Shown here: positions 25,340-33,621 of the stretch, piece after piece
Position numbering within the stretch: position 1 is the stretch's first letter
Layout of the letters: every line of letters starts with the position of its first letter
Assembly (NCBI GenBank): GCA_949288455.1
Contig: CASEKF010000062.1
Location: 1-54,651, forward strand
Length of the DNA: 54,651 nucleotides
Direction of reading: 5' to 3'
Source: an uncultured bacterium
GTDB taxonomy: Bacteria > Vulcanimicrobiota > CADAWZ01
Program-made: the position numbers and the translations under genes
Notes under the pieces: generated by a model
The model's database searches: none
What the model was told of the DNA's origin: nothing
What the model saw: only the letters and a program-made list of their open reading frames with translations

Positions 25340-26674
25340 ATGGAAGATATAGAAATTTTTTCGGCCAAATGTCCCAATTGCGGAAAAGAAGCGTATTTTT
25401 TTAACTCTCATATAAGAATAACAATTTGTTCCGCATGCGGCGAAAATTTCTCGGCGGGGATAAAAAAATCGCCTAAAGAATTAGAAAATATTAACGCAAA
25501 ATGTTATTGCAAAAATAAACTTGTACCTTGCCCGGACGATCTGAAATGCTCATTATGCCAGCAAAAATACCGTTACGTCCAATATGCCGAGAAAAAAATA
25601 GAAGGCGGGAGATTAGCCAAAATACCCTCGATAAGCGACGACGAGCTGAAGTTGCGTCTCATTGAATACCTTACCGACGGAGACTATACCAAGGAAGACT
25701 TCGCAGAAAACATAAATTTTGAAAATACCGTTAAAGTCATGATTCCGGTAGATTTATATAAAAGCAGATTTAAAGCGTCTTGGGCAGAAAGAATAAACAA
25801 AAACTATATAGAAAAAGCGATAGAAGGAGAAATCACGGTAGGCATAACAATTACTTCCAAAATACAGAGGGAACTTATATTGTTGATATCTTCAGAAGAT
25901 CCCTCCGAGAAAGAAACGGAAATTAGAAATCTTCAAAATGAAAATATTCAGCTGCTTCCAATAGATATAAACCCGGAAGACGAATATAAAAACAATTACA
26001 ATGAATTAGCCGCTATCGCCGTAAAAAAATATTTAACTGAAGAAAAATCGAACGAAACATGCAGCGACAAGAGAGCAGAAAAACAAACGGCGGAACAGAA
26101 TAAGCGATTTCGACGCTCTTTCCTTAAATCTGTCAATACGGTCTTGAAAAAAGATTTATCTGAAGCAGACGCCGGCAAAAAGTTCCTCAACTTTCAAATA
26201 AAAACACAAGATACGCGACATGAAAAGCGGCTTTACTATCCTTTTCTTATAGCTCCCATAGTTTACGGAAATCAAAACAAAATATATCAGACGGCTGTCT
26301 CGGCGGTAAGCGCAGGCAAATGCGGAGGATTAAGACCGGAGTATACGGATTTTAAAAATAAAATAAAAGCAAATATGAAAATCAACGGCTTAATCCTCAT
26401 ATTAACTGCGATTTTTTCTTGTTATTTTCCTGTCCTAATCGTCGATGCTTTTCCAAACATTTCTATGGATCTTCTGCGGAATATCTACGCAGTTTTGCTG
26501 TTCATTATATTGCCCCTACTAATAATAAACCTAGGAGCTCTGTGGTATCGCAGATACCGCTTTGTATCCGATTTGAAAAAGAAAAGACTAAAAAACCGCG
26601 AAGACATTTTAAAAAGAGAAAACCTTCTTTACCTTAAAGACGTTAAAGAATACGGCGGCAAAAATTATAATTAA
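25340..26674 (+). CDS. Cysteine-rich zinc-ribbon membrane protein (paralogue B2)
   Basis: The 444-aa paralogue of the preceding protein has all N-terminal cysteines conserved (CPNC, CSAC, CYC, CSLC) and identical blocks IPSISDDELKLRLIEYLTDGDY and VKVMIPVDLYKSRFK. Relative to B1 it lacks a segment of about 30 residues before the LLPIDINPEDEYKN block and has a Lys/Arg-rich insertion of about 50 residues after it. Two C-terminal transmembrane helices and a basic tail are kept. ATG 25340 is chosen to match the N-terminus of B1 and because the upstream ATGGAGAAAAAG contains the ribosome site. The 138-bp gap between the paralogues holds no terminator. Confidence 0.7.
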   Translation: MEDIEIFSAKCPNCGKEAYFFNSHIRITICSACGENFSAGIKKSPKELENINAKCYCKNKLVPCPDDLKCSLCQQKYRYVQYAEKKIEGGRLAKIPSISDDELKLRLIEYLTDGDYTKEDFAENINFENTVKVMIPVDLYKSRFKASWAERINKNYIEKAIEGEITVGITITSKIQRELILLISSEDPSEKETEIRNLQNENIQLLPIDINPEDEYKNNYNELAAIAVKKYLTEEKSNETCSDKRAEKQTAEQNKRFRRSFLKSVNTVLKKDLSEADAGKKFLNFQIKTQDTRHEKRLYYPFLIAPIVYGNQNKIYQTAVSAVSAGKCGGLRPEYTDFKNKIKANMKINGLILILTAIFSCYFPVLIVDAFPNISMDLLRNIYAVLLFIILPLLIINLGALWYRRYRFVSDLKKKRLKNREDILKRENLLYLKDVKEYGGKNYN

Positions 26675-26874
26675 ATCAAAAAAAAGAAAAAAATGGGCTT
26701 AGGATTAATATCATTGGCGCACATATTACATACTTCGGAACAAAAAAGGAATTTCACAAGAAAATCCGGCTAAAATATTAAGTCTTCAAAATCATTCCAT
26801 AATATCAACATGAAAAACCGTACAAATCCTACGCTGACTTTTGCTCGATCGATACTCTGAGAAGGGCCGAAGAA

Positions 26875-26933
26875 CAAAATAAGGCGGTATGCCCCTCCAT
26901 GGGGAGCATGCCGCCTTATTTTGTTTTGTGGAA
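26875..26933. terminator. Long-stem hairpin terminator after paralogue B2
   Basis: The 18-bp stem has one G-U pair, with an inner CCCC/GGGG stack. It is followed by TTTTG on the right and preceded by AACAAAAT on the left, so it is usable in both directions. It lies 200 bp downstream of the last stop codon. Confidence 0.65.
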
Positions 26934-27132
26934 ATATCTGTCCCGTCCTTCATCCTACGCTCCGACTTATCCAAAATTTATACGCATATCTAATAACGAC
27001 ATATTCATGCCTTCCGACTCGTAAGTCGCTTTGAGGTTAACTTATCTGCGACTACTTTTTATTTATCCTAAAGATCAAGATAACTCCAATATTACAAACT
27101 CTCAACCTTAATCGTCGATATTCAAGATAAAA

Positions 27133-27160
27133 TTGCCGTCTTAATATTGCGCGCTATAAA
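27133..27160 (+). promoter_or_regulatory. Putative promoter of the phoH operon
   Basis: TTGCCG (27133-27138), 16-bp spacer, TATAAA (27155-27160), about 95 bp upstream of the phoH ATG. Confidence 0.5.
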
Positions 27161-27255
27161 GGATAACCGAGAAGATATAAAGAAATTCTACATACTCTGT
27201 AAAAGAGGTTTTATATTCAATTTAAAAGCCGAGGCAAATACGGCGGGGAGGAAAA

Positions 27256-28620
27256 ATGGCAAGAAAAACTTTTGTTCTCGACACAAGCGTGCTGCTCCAT
27301 TCAGCCGATTCTCTCAATTCCTTTGAAGACAACGAAATAGTGCTTCCTATCGTAGTTTTAGACGAAATTGACAAATTTAAAAAAGGGTCGTCTGAAGTCA
27401 ATAGAAACGCAAGAAGAATCATAAAACAAATAGATCAGCTGCGGCAGGAAGGCTCTATAACCGAAGGCATACCGCTTTCAAACGGCGGACTGCTTAGAGT
27501 CGTAACCGACTTAGGGAAGACCGCTATGGCCAAACTTCTTCCCGAAGGTTTCGATTCTTCCAACGATAACAGAATACTTTCTCACGCTCTCGCATTAAAG
27601 AAAAACTCCAAAAACAGAAGAACGATACTGGTAAGCAAAGATATTAATATGAGAGTAAAAGCCGACGCGGTGGGCATAGAAGCCGAAGACTACGAAGCCG
27701 ATAAAGTAGAACTGGACGAATTATATTCCGGTCATGCAGAGATATACGTTTCTCCCGAAGAAATTGCCTCATTTTATAGAACCGGATCTCTTAAAAATCA
27801 TATCGACGAGCTAAAACCTAACGAATACGTTACTCTTTATAATTCTGAAGATCCGTCCGGCACTGCGCTGGGAAGATATGATTCGATAATGAGAGAAATT
27901 GTGCCGCTTCAATCTGAGGAAAATCTGTGGGGTATCGCTCCCAGGAACAGAGAGCAGCGCTTTGCGATAGATATGCTTTTAAACGATAAAATACAATTGG
28001 TTACATTGCTTGGCAAAGCGGGAACGGGAAAAACTCTCCTGGCTCTGGCTGTAAGTCTTCATAAAGTTTTAAGCTCAAACGCAAAAGATCCGGAAACAGA
28101 AACTTTCAGAAAATTAAACGTGTATAGACCGATAATTCCAATGGGCAAGGATATAGGTTATCTTCCCGGTAGGGAGGAAGATAAGATTCATCCATATATG
28201 TATCCTATATATGATAATCTTGAATATCTTTTGCATGACGGAGTTAAATACGATGGAATGAAGCATTCGGGAGGAGCCGCTTTGACGACTAAATATCTCC
28301 AGGACGCTCAAAAACTGGAAGTAAAAGCCCTTACGTACATAAGAGGAAGAAGTCTGCCTTATCAGATTATACTTGTCGACGAAGCTCAAAACCTAACTCC
28401 GCATGAAGCGAAGACAATTATTACAAGGGCCGGAGAAGGAACTAAAATCATATTCACCGGAGACGTATATCAAATTGATCATCCATATTTAGACTCTACC
28501 AGCAACGGACTCGCCTATATAGTAGAAAGATTTAAATATCAAAATCTTGCGGCTCATATTACTTTAAGTAAAGGCGAGAGATCAGATCTTGCGGAGCTTG
28601 CCGCAACCATATTGGAATGA
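27256..28620 (+). CDS. PhoH2 protein: PIN-domain ribonuclease fused to PhoH ATPase/helicase
   Basis: The 454-aa protein has an N-terminal PIN domain (about 1-140) with acidic residues in FVLDTSVLLH, VLDEIDKF and SNDNRILS plus VSKDINMRVKAD, as in PIN nucleases. A PhoH P-loop domain follows (about 225-454): Walker A LGKAGTGKTLLALA, Walker B IILVDEAQNLTPHEAKTIITR, then GTKIIFTGDVYQIDHPYLD. PIN-PhoH (PhoH2, YlaK-like) proteins act as RNA-unwinding ribonucleases in the cases I know. The gene starts a unit in which the next two frames follow at short distances; its stop overlaps an ATG (ATGA at 28617). Confidence 0.93.
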   Translation: MARKTFVLDTSVLLHSADSLNSFEDNEIVLPIVVLDEIDKFKKGSSEVNRNARRIIKQIDQLRQEGSITEGIPLSNGGLLRVVTDLGKTAMAKLLPEGFDSSNDNRILSHALALKKNSKNRRTILVSKDINMRVKADAVGIEAEDYEADKVELDELYSGHAEIYVSPEEIASFYRTGSLKNHIDELKPNEYVTLYNSEDPSGTALGRYDSIMREIVPLQSEENLWGIAPRNREQRFAIDMLLNDKIQLVTLLGKAGTGKTLLALAVSLHKVLSSNAKDPETETFRKLNVYRPIIPMGKDIGYLPGREEDKIHPYMYPIYDNLEYLLHDGVKYDGMKHSGGAALTTKYLQDAQKLEVKALTYIRGRSLPYQIILVDEAQNLTPHEAKTIITRAGEGTKIIFTGDVYQIDHPYLDSTSNGLAYIVERFKYQNLAAHITLSKGERSDLAELAATILE

Positions 28621-28643
28621 TATCGCAAGAAAAAGGCGCGCTC

Positions 28644-29957
28644 ATGAAAAAGACGCTTACCACCATTATTTTAATATGCTTTATAACCCGGCTTGCGGCG
28701 GCGGGAGAGCAAGATCTCTCAGCCGCCACGGGCAAATTTGATTTTGCCAAACCGATAAAAAACAAAACGTCGCTCTATGTGCCAAACGACAAACATTTAA
28801 ACGTATATAAAACGGCTTATATAGATAAAGCCAAAAAATATCAATCGGAAGGCAATTATATACAGGCCTGCGCGGTCATTCAAAAATTAGTCGACATATT
28901 GGTAAAAAAATCTTCGGAAATAACGATGGAAGAATGGCTTGCCTCTTACAATCGTTTTTATCAGCAGGTCCTAACGGAGCAAAACGCGTATAAAGCTCAG
29001 CTCGAGGCCCATAGAACCGGAACATTGAAAAAAGCGTTTGAAAAAGCGCAGAAAGAACGGCTTTCGACCATTAAAGGCGCTTTGTCAAATAAAAAAGACA
29101 TAGCTTTGAAAGGCTCTCTATCGGTAGATCAAACCGTCTATATCCTCTCTTCGGCAGCGTCTTCTAATTCTATAGCAATTTCAGCGTTCAGCTTAGCCGG
29201 AGAAAAACTTTACGACGATATAGTTATTCCGGACGATACGAACAATCCGCAAATCAAACGATGGAGCAAAACGTATAGGTCAACCTTTCCCAAATGGTCT
29301 CCGGACGGATCTAAATACGCCTATATACTAAACGGAGCTTTATGCGTCTCAGACAGAGACGGCAAATCCTTTCTGATATCAAACATATCCGATTCAGCCG
29401 AAGAAAACGACATATCTTACGAATGGTCGTTAAACGGCAAAAAACTATGTTATCTGAGACAAAATCAAGGAAATATTACGGCATATGCGAACTCTGCGTC
29501 AGGCGGAGAGGAAATAAAACTAGGTCCTGCGGAAGAAGCGTCAATCTCGGGAGACGGGTCTAGAGTTCTATGTTCGTTCAATGGAAAAATCAAACTTTAC
29601 AATAGCGTTTCAGGACAAGGTTCTCTTTTCGCCAGCGGGACTAAAGCGACGTTTTCAACGGACGGCGCGCAAGTCATATATATTGCGAACGGTCTTGTAA
29701 AAATAAGAAACATAGATTCTAAAGAAGAGAACGTTCTTTATAAAATCCCTCAAGGACGCAAAATCGTATCTCTTGCGGGATTGGCCCGTAATGCCGCGGC
29801 TTGCGTTTTTTCGAACGGAGACGTTATAATAATATATTCGGACGGAAAATCCGCGCAAATATCTAAAAATGCCGGAGCTATCGACAAATCGTTCTTAAAT
29901 TCCCCGTCCGGTATCTTATGTACAAATAAATTAATAACATTAACCGTTAAGGAATAA
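28644..29957 (+). CDS. Exported protein with helical N-domain and TolB-like beta-propeller
   Basis: The 437-aa protein has a signal peptide MKKTLTTIILICFITRLAAA (cleavage near residue 20). Residues about 35-150 are helical (KTAYIDKAKKYQSEGNYIQACAVIQKLVDIL, TPR-like, then a coiled-coil). The remainder holds several TolB/WD40-type blades (FPKWSPDGSKYAYILNGALCVSDRDG; YEWSLNGKKLCYLRQNQG; SISGDGSRVLCSFNGKIKLYN; ATFSTDGAQVIYIANGLVKIRN). An upstream ATG overlapping the phoH stop would place nine residues before the signal peptide; ATG 28644 is more likely. Probably periplasmic with a scaffolding role. The pyruvate kinase gene starts 5 nt downstream. Confidence 0.75.
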   Translation: MKKTLTTIILICFITRLAAAGEQDLSAATGKFDFAKPIKNKTSLYVPNDKHLNVYKTAYIDKAKKYQSEGNYIQACAVIQKLVDILVKKSSEITMEEWLASYNRFYQQVLTEQNAYKAQLEAHRTGTLKKAFEKAQKERLSTIKGALSNKKDIALKGSLSVDQTVYILSSAASSNSIAISAFSLAGEKLYDDIVIPDDTNNPQIKRWSKTYRSTFPKWSPDGSKYAYILNGALCVSDRDGKSFLISNISDSAEENDISYEWSLNGKKLCYLRQNQGNITAYANSASGGEEIKLGPAEEASISGDGSRVLCSFNGKIKLYNSVSGQGSLFASGTKATFSTDGAQVIYIANGLVKIRNIDSKEENVLYKIPQGRKIVSLAGLARNAAACVFSNGDVIIIYSDGKSAQISKNAGAIDKSFLNSPSGILCTNKLITLTVKE

Positions 29958-29962
29958 ATAAA

Positions 29963-31693
29963 ATGAGAAAAACAAAAATTGTCTGCACTATAGGCCCTTC
30001 CAGCTCAGACGAAACCTCTATTAAACAATTGGCTCAAGCCGGTATGGACGTCGCAAGACTGAATTTTTCGCATGGGACTCAAGAAGAACATGGAAAAGTA
30101 ATCGATATAATAAGGAAAATATCGGCGGAAATAAAGAAGCCGATAGCGATTCTTCAAGATTTATGCGGCCCAAAAATCAGGCTTGGAAATATAAAAGACG
30201 GAAAACAATCCATATTTCGTGGCAATTATTTCCGCCTTTATGCAAAAGAACGTCTTGGAGACGAATCGGGAGCTTCCGTAACTTACCCTCGCCTTTCCGA
30301 CGACGTAAAACCGGGAGATAAAATTCTTATCGACGACGGCCTTATAGAATTGCAGGCGGAAGATATAAGGCAAGACGAAATAAAATGCAGAATCGTTACG
30401 GGCGGAGAAATAAAATCTCATAAAGGCGTAAATTTTCCCGGAATAAAGCTTTCTATACCTTCGTTAACTGAAAAGGATCTGGATGATTTAAAATTTGGCA
30501 TTGAGAAACAAGTCGACTTTGCGGCTGTCTCTTTCGTACGATCCGCAGAAGATTTAATTCCCGCATATGATTTAATGACCAAAATGAGCAAGGTAATCCC
30601 TCTAATTTCTAAAATAGAAAAACCTGAAGCGGTTACCGATATCGAACGTATAATAGATCGTTCATACGGCATTATGGTAGCGAGGGGGGATTTAGGAGTA
30701 GAACTTCCATTTGAAAATCTTCCTTTAATTCAGAAGAAAATAATATATTTATGCAATAAATCCAGAACTCCGGTTATCACGGCCACTCAAATGCTAGACT
30801 CAATGATACGAAATCCATCCCCTACTCGAGCCGAAGTCACAGACGTAGCTAACGCGGTTTTAGACGGATCAGACGCAGTGATGCTTTCCGGCGAAACGGC
30901 CGCAGGAGCTTATCCCGTGAAAGCCGTAGAAACTATGCGTAAAATCGTCGCAAAAGCTGAAGAAGGATTAAACTATGAAAATATCATGAACGCTATCCCG
31001 GAGGCAAATAACGCCGCGGATATCCTTTGTCTGGCAAGCTGCGAAATGGCTCTAAAAATGTCGGCTAAAGCTATAATGGCGTACACTGCTACAGGCAAAA
31101 CGGCACGCTACATAAGCAGATACCGCCCTAACTGTCCCGTAATAGCGGTTACCGATTCTCAAGAGACGTACAGATTGTTAGCTCTTTCTTGGGGCGTAGT
31201 TCCTATATATATTAAAGGGAAAGGACTATTTCAAAAAACTTTGCCTGAAGCTATAGCTTCCGCTTCGGCCGCAAATCTTATAACGCAAGGCGATTTGATC
31301 GTAATAACGGCCGGAATTCCGGACGGTATGAGAACAAGCGCGAATATGCTTATGTTCCAAGTAGTAGGAGCTTCGGTCTTACGCGGTAAAGGAATGGGAA
31401 ATTTACGAGTCGCTTCGGGAAGAGCAATTTTTGTTCCGGACACCGGGATAATGCCACAAGATAAACGTCGCGGAGACATAGCGATAGTAAAATCTTTTTC
31501 CTGCGTTAAAAATCCTTCGGAATATTATGGGATAGAAGGATTAATAACGTTGGAGCCGCCTCGCTGCAACGATCAAGACGTTAATTATCTAAAAATTCCG
31601 ATTATCGCGGGAGTGCCTTCCGCCAAAACGGATATAAAAGAAGGAACTCTGGTTACCGTAGACGCCAAAAGGGGGCTGGCGTACTTTCAATAG
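29963..31693 (+). CDS. pyk: Pyruvate kinase with C-terminal phosphohistidine-like extension
   Basis: The 576-aa enzyme converts PEP and ADP to pyruvate and ATP in glycolysis. Residues 1-470 are a full pyruvate kinase: RKTKIVCTIGPSS, LNFSHGTQEEH, the ISKIEKPEA Lys/Glu site, GIMVARGDLGVELP, TATQMLDSMIRNP, and DAVMLSGETAAGAYP. The C-terminal extension (about 475-576) corresponds to the PEP-utiliser/PPDK-like domain of Bacillus and cyanobacterial enzymes. However, the Thr-Ser-His-Ala phosphohistidine motif expected before the IPIIAG strand is replaced (LEPPRCNDQDVNYLKIPIIAGVPSA). The extension is therefore probably structural or regulatory only. It is in an apparent operon with phoH and the propeller gene. 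Confidence 0.95.
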   Translation: MRKTKIVCTIGPSSSDETSIKQLAQAGMDVARLNFSHGTQEEHGKVIDIIRKISAEIKKPIAILQDLCGPKIRLGNIKDGKQSIFRGNYFRLYAKERLGDESGASVTYPRLSDDVKPGDKILIDDGLIELQAEDIRQDEIKCRIVTGGEIKSHKGVNFPGIKLSIPSLTEKDLDDLKFGIEKQVDFAAVSFVRSAEDLIPAYDLMTKMSKVIPLISKIEKPEAVTDIERIIDRSYGIMVARGDLGVELPFENLPLIQKKIIYLCNKSRTPVITATQMLDSMIRNPSPTRAEVTDVANAVLDGSDAVMLSGETAAGAYPVKAVETMRKIVAKAEEGLNYENIMNAIPEANNAADILCLASCEMALKMSAKAIMAYTATGKTARYISRYRPNCPVIAVTDSQETYRLLALSWGVVPIYIKGKGLFQKTLPEAIASASAANLITQGDLIVITAGIPDGMRTSANMLMFQVVGASVLRGKGMGNLRVASGRAIFVPDTGIMPQDKRRGDIAIVKSFSCVKNPSEYYGIEGLITLEPPRCNDQDVNYLKIPIIAGVPSAKTDIKEGTLVTVDAKRGLAYFQ

Positions 31694-31726
31694 CCCTGCG
31701 GCAAAACGACTGCTATAAAGAAGCGC

Positions 31727-31760
31727 CGCGGCTTTGTCCACATGAACAGACAAAGCCGCG
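31727..31760 (+). terminator. 12-bp GC-rich hairpin after pyk
   Basis: CGCGGCTTTGTC (31727-31738) and GACAAAGCCGCG (31749-31760) form a perfect stem with a 10-nt loop. The following sequence TATATA is not a T-tract, so termination efficiency is doubtful. The rest of the 215-bp gap shows nothing clear. Confidence 0.45.
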
Positions 31761-31908
31761 TATATACGGAATATCAAATTAAAATCACATTCGACGCTAT
31801 CCGGTAAATATATCCGGAACTCAATATGACCGGGACGACTATAAAACGACTCCGCATGTGTAAATTTTCCGTATACAGATAGTATCATTTTCACGGTAGG
31901 ATTGAGAT

Positions 31909-32433
31909 ATGACGCGTAAAGGAACTAGCGAAAAACATAAAAAAACCTTTAAATTTGACTCAAAATTAAGAAAAATTTTACTCTACGCTATCATAGTAGG
32001 ACTTACTACTTTGATCTCCATTTCTATATTTATCCAATCTTACGCTAAAAAATCTGCAGATCATCATAAAAGGTTAGCTGAAATTGCCGCAATTGAACGA
32101 GAAAATAAAGAATTAGCCGAAGTTAACGAGGATCTGAGAAAACAAATAGCATATTTAAAAACAAAAAATGGAGTAGAATCCGTAGCGAGAGAAAAGCTAG
32201 GTTTAGTAAAAGACTCGGAAATAGCTTTCGTGGTAGTCAAAGATACAAAAGAAGAAAAACGCGGCGTTCAACAAAACCCCAAAAACGATAAACGGCTTCA
32301 AAACGAACGCCAAAGCGACAAAGACGAGCAAAAAATAACTAAGGAAGAACTAGCGCAAAATAAAGAGCCTAAAAACTCAAACTGGATTACGCTAATCTGG
32401 AACGATCTATTCGGAAGCGAAAGCGATAAATAA
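31909..32433 (+). CDS. Septum formation initiator (FtsB/DivIC family) protein
   Basis: The 174-aa bitopic protein has a basic cytoplasmic N-terminus (residues 1-25), one transmembrane helix (about 26-46, ILLYAIIVGLTTLISISIFI) and a periplasmic coiled-coil (about 50-90, AIERENKELAEVNEDLRKQI). The family hallmark VESVAREKLGLVKDSEIAFVVV follows. The C-terminal tail is charged and low in complexity, ending NSNWITLIWNDLFGSESDK, and extends beyond the usual FtsB length of about 100 aa. FtsB/DivIC binds FtsL and FtsQ/DivIB in the divisome. There are no other cell-division genes nearby. Confidence 0.85.
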   Translation: MTRKGTSEKHKKTFKFDSKLRKILLYAIIVGLTTLISISIFIQSYAKKSADHHKRLAEIAAIERENKELAEVNEDLRKQIAYLKTKNGVESVAREKLGLVKDSEIAFVVVKDTKEEKRGVQQNPKNDKRLQNERQSDKDEQKITKEELAQNKEPKNSNWITLIWNDLFGSESDK

Positions 32434-32483
32434 AAACATAAGGAATTCATTTCTATTTTTGTCAACGCCAAATCAATTAACAT

Positions 32484-33431
32484 ATGATGGAATATCGAAA
32501 ACTTGGAAATAGCAATATAAAAATATCTGTCGTATCCATGGGAACTTTAACAATGTCTCCTATGCAGAAAAATATGACGCGCAAAGAAGGAGGCAAATTA
32601 ATAGAAGACGCCGAAGCGGCGGGAATAAATTTTTTTGACTCGGCAGAAATATACGATACATATAAACATATTGGAGCGGCCAATTTAAAAAACAAAACGA
32701 TGATCGGAGCTAAATCATACGCAGTCTCATATAAGGAAATGGAGACTTCGATAGCAAAAGCTCTAAAAGAAACTAAAAGAAAATATATAGATATTTTTAT
32801 GCTGCATCAGCAAGAATCGGAACTTACTTTAAAAGGGCATAAAGAAGCGTTAAAATGTTTGCGAGACGCGAAGGAAAAAGGGATAGTACGACTTTCCGGC
32901 ATATCGACTCATCGCATATCCGGAGTAGAAGCGGCTGCAAAACATCCTGACATAGACGTAATATTCGCTATTTTTAATTATAAAGGACTAGGAATATTAG
33001 ACGGCAATTCCGCAGAGATGGCAAAAGCGCTTGGGAAAGCGGCGGAATTAGGCAAAGGCATTCTTATAATGAAAGGCTTAGGCGGCGGACATTGTTTCAG
33101 AGAGCCGGATAAAGCTTTCTCATTTTTAAGAAATTATCCTTGGATATCCTCCGTAGTAATAGGTATGCAGAATATCGACGAAATTCAAGCTAATATAGCT
33201 TTGATGCATGGCAAAGATATTCCCAAAGACGTTTTCCAACGATTAGCCGTCAAGAAAAGACGTTTAAACATAGAGAGAGAAGGATGTCAAAAATGCGGAA
33301 GCTGCGTTAAAAAATGCGATCAAAAAGCTTTGACTCTAACGGACGACGGAATTATAATAAACCATGACAAATGTATTTTATGCGGCTATTGCGCGTCTGT
33401 CTGTCCTGAATTCTGTCTTGAAGTAGTATAA
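32484..33431 (+). CDS. Aldo/keto reductase fused to a C-terminal two-[4Fe-4S] ferredoxin domain
   Basis: The 315-aa protein begins as an aldo/keto reductase barrel (MEYRKLGNSNIKISVVSMGTL, GINFFDSAEIYDTY with the catalytic-type Asp/Tyr, YIDIFMLHQQE). Residues 220-270 are helical, and the last 50 residues carry two CxxCxxCxxxC clusters (CQKCGSCVKKCDQKAL and CILCGYCASVCPEFCLEV). This architecture belongs to the Fe-S AKR-like family of strict anaerobes, whose electron donor is probably reduced ferredoxin. The AKR catalytic His region is modified, so the substrate is unpredictable. The start may be either of two consecutive ATG codons (32484 or 32487); no strong ribosome site is visible. Confidence 0.88.
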   Translation: MMEYRKLGNSNIKISVVSMGTLTMSPMQKNMTRKEGGKLIEDAEAAGINFFDSAEIYDTYKHIGAANLKNKTMIGAKSYAVSYKEMETSIAKALKETKRKYIDIFMLHQQESELTLKGHKEALKCLRDAKEKGIVRLSGISTHRISGVEAAAKHPDIDVIFAIFNYKGLGILDGNSAEMAKALGKAAELGKGILIMKGLGGGHCFREPDKAFSFLRNYPWISSVVIGMQNIDEIQANIALMHGKDIPKDVFQRLAVKKRRLNIEREGCQKCGSCVKKCDQKALTLTDDGIIINHDKCILCGYCASVCPEFCLEVV

Positions 33432-33523
33432 AAACTCGTTACGTCTTGAAACGACACATCGCTCTTATTTTTTATACTCGAGGATTCTTCGCACCTCATT
33501 TTTCTTGTTTCATCCAGTTCAAG

Positions 33524-33579
33524 AATTAAATAGACTATAGCTCCTCGCATAAAAGCGAAGAGCTATAGTCTATTTAATT
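33524..33579. terminator. Bidirectional terminator between convergent AKR and pheT genes
   Basis: AATTAAATAGACTATAGCT (33524-33542) and its exact complement (33561-33579) form a 19-bp stem. A further 7 pairs (CCTCGC/GCGAAG with one mismatch) close a 6-nt loop ATAAAA. A-rich and T-rich flanks serve both converging genes. Confidence 0.75.
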
Positions 33580-33621
33580 TATAAAATAAATACTAAAATC
33601 TTCGGCATATGCTTAAATTTG

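Larger units (their letters stand above)
26675..27255. other. 580-bp intergenic region with an orphan hairpin and the phoH promoter
   Basis: No intact gene is seen. A strong hairpin (26875-26933) has an 18-bp stem CAAAATAAGGCGGTATGC / GCATGCCGCCTTATTTTG with one G-U pair and an inner CCCC/GGGG extension. It ends the paralogue B2 unit and could act on both strands. A likely promoter for phoH lies at 27133-27160. A short open stretch (IVDIQDKIAVLILRAIKDNR) overlaps that promoter but has no start codon or partner; I treat it as non-coding or a remnant. Confidence 0.6.

Noticed and set aside
26792-26974. Small minus-strand frame across the hairpin region
   Set aside because: It reads through a strong terminator hairpin, has no ribosome site and no protein-like pattern.
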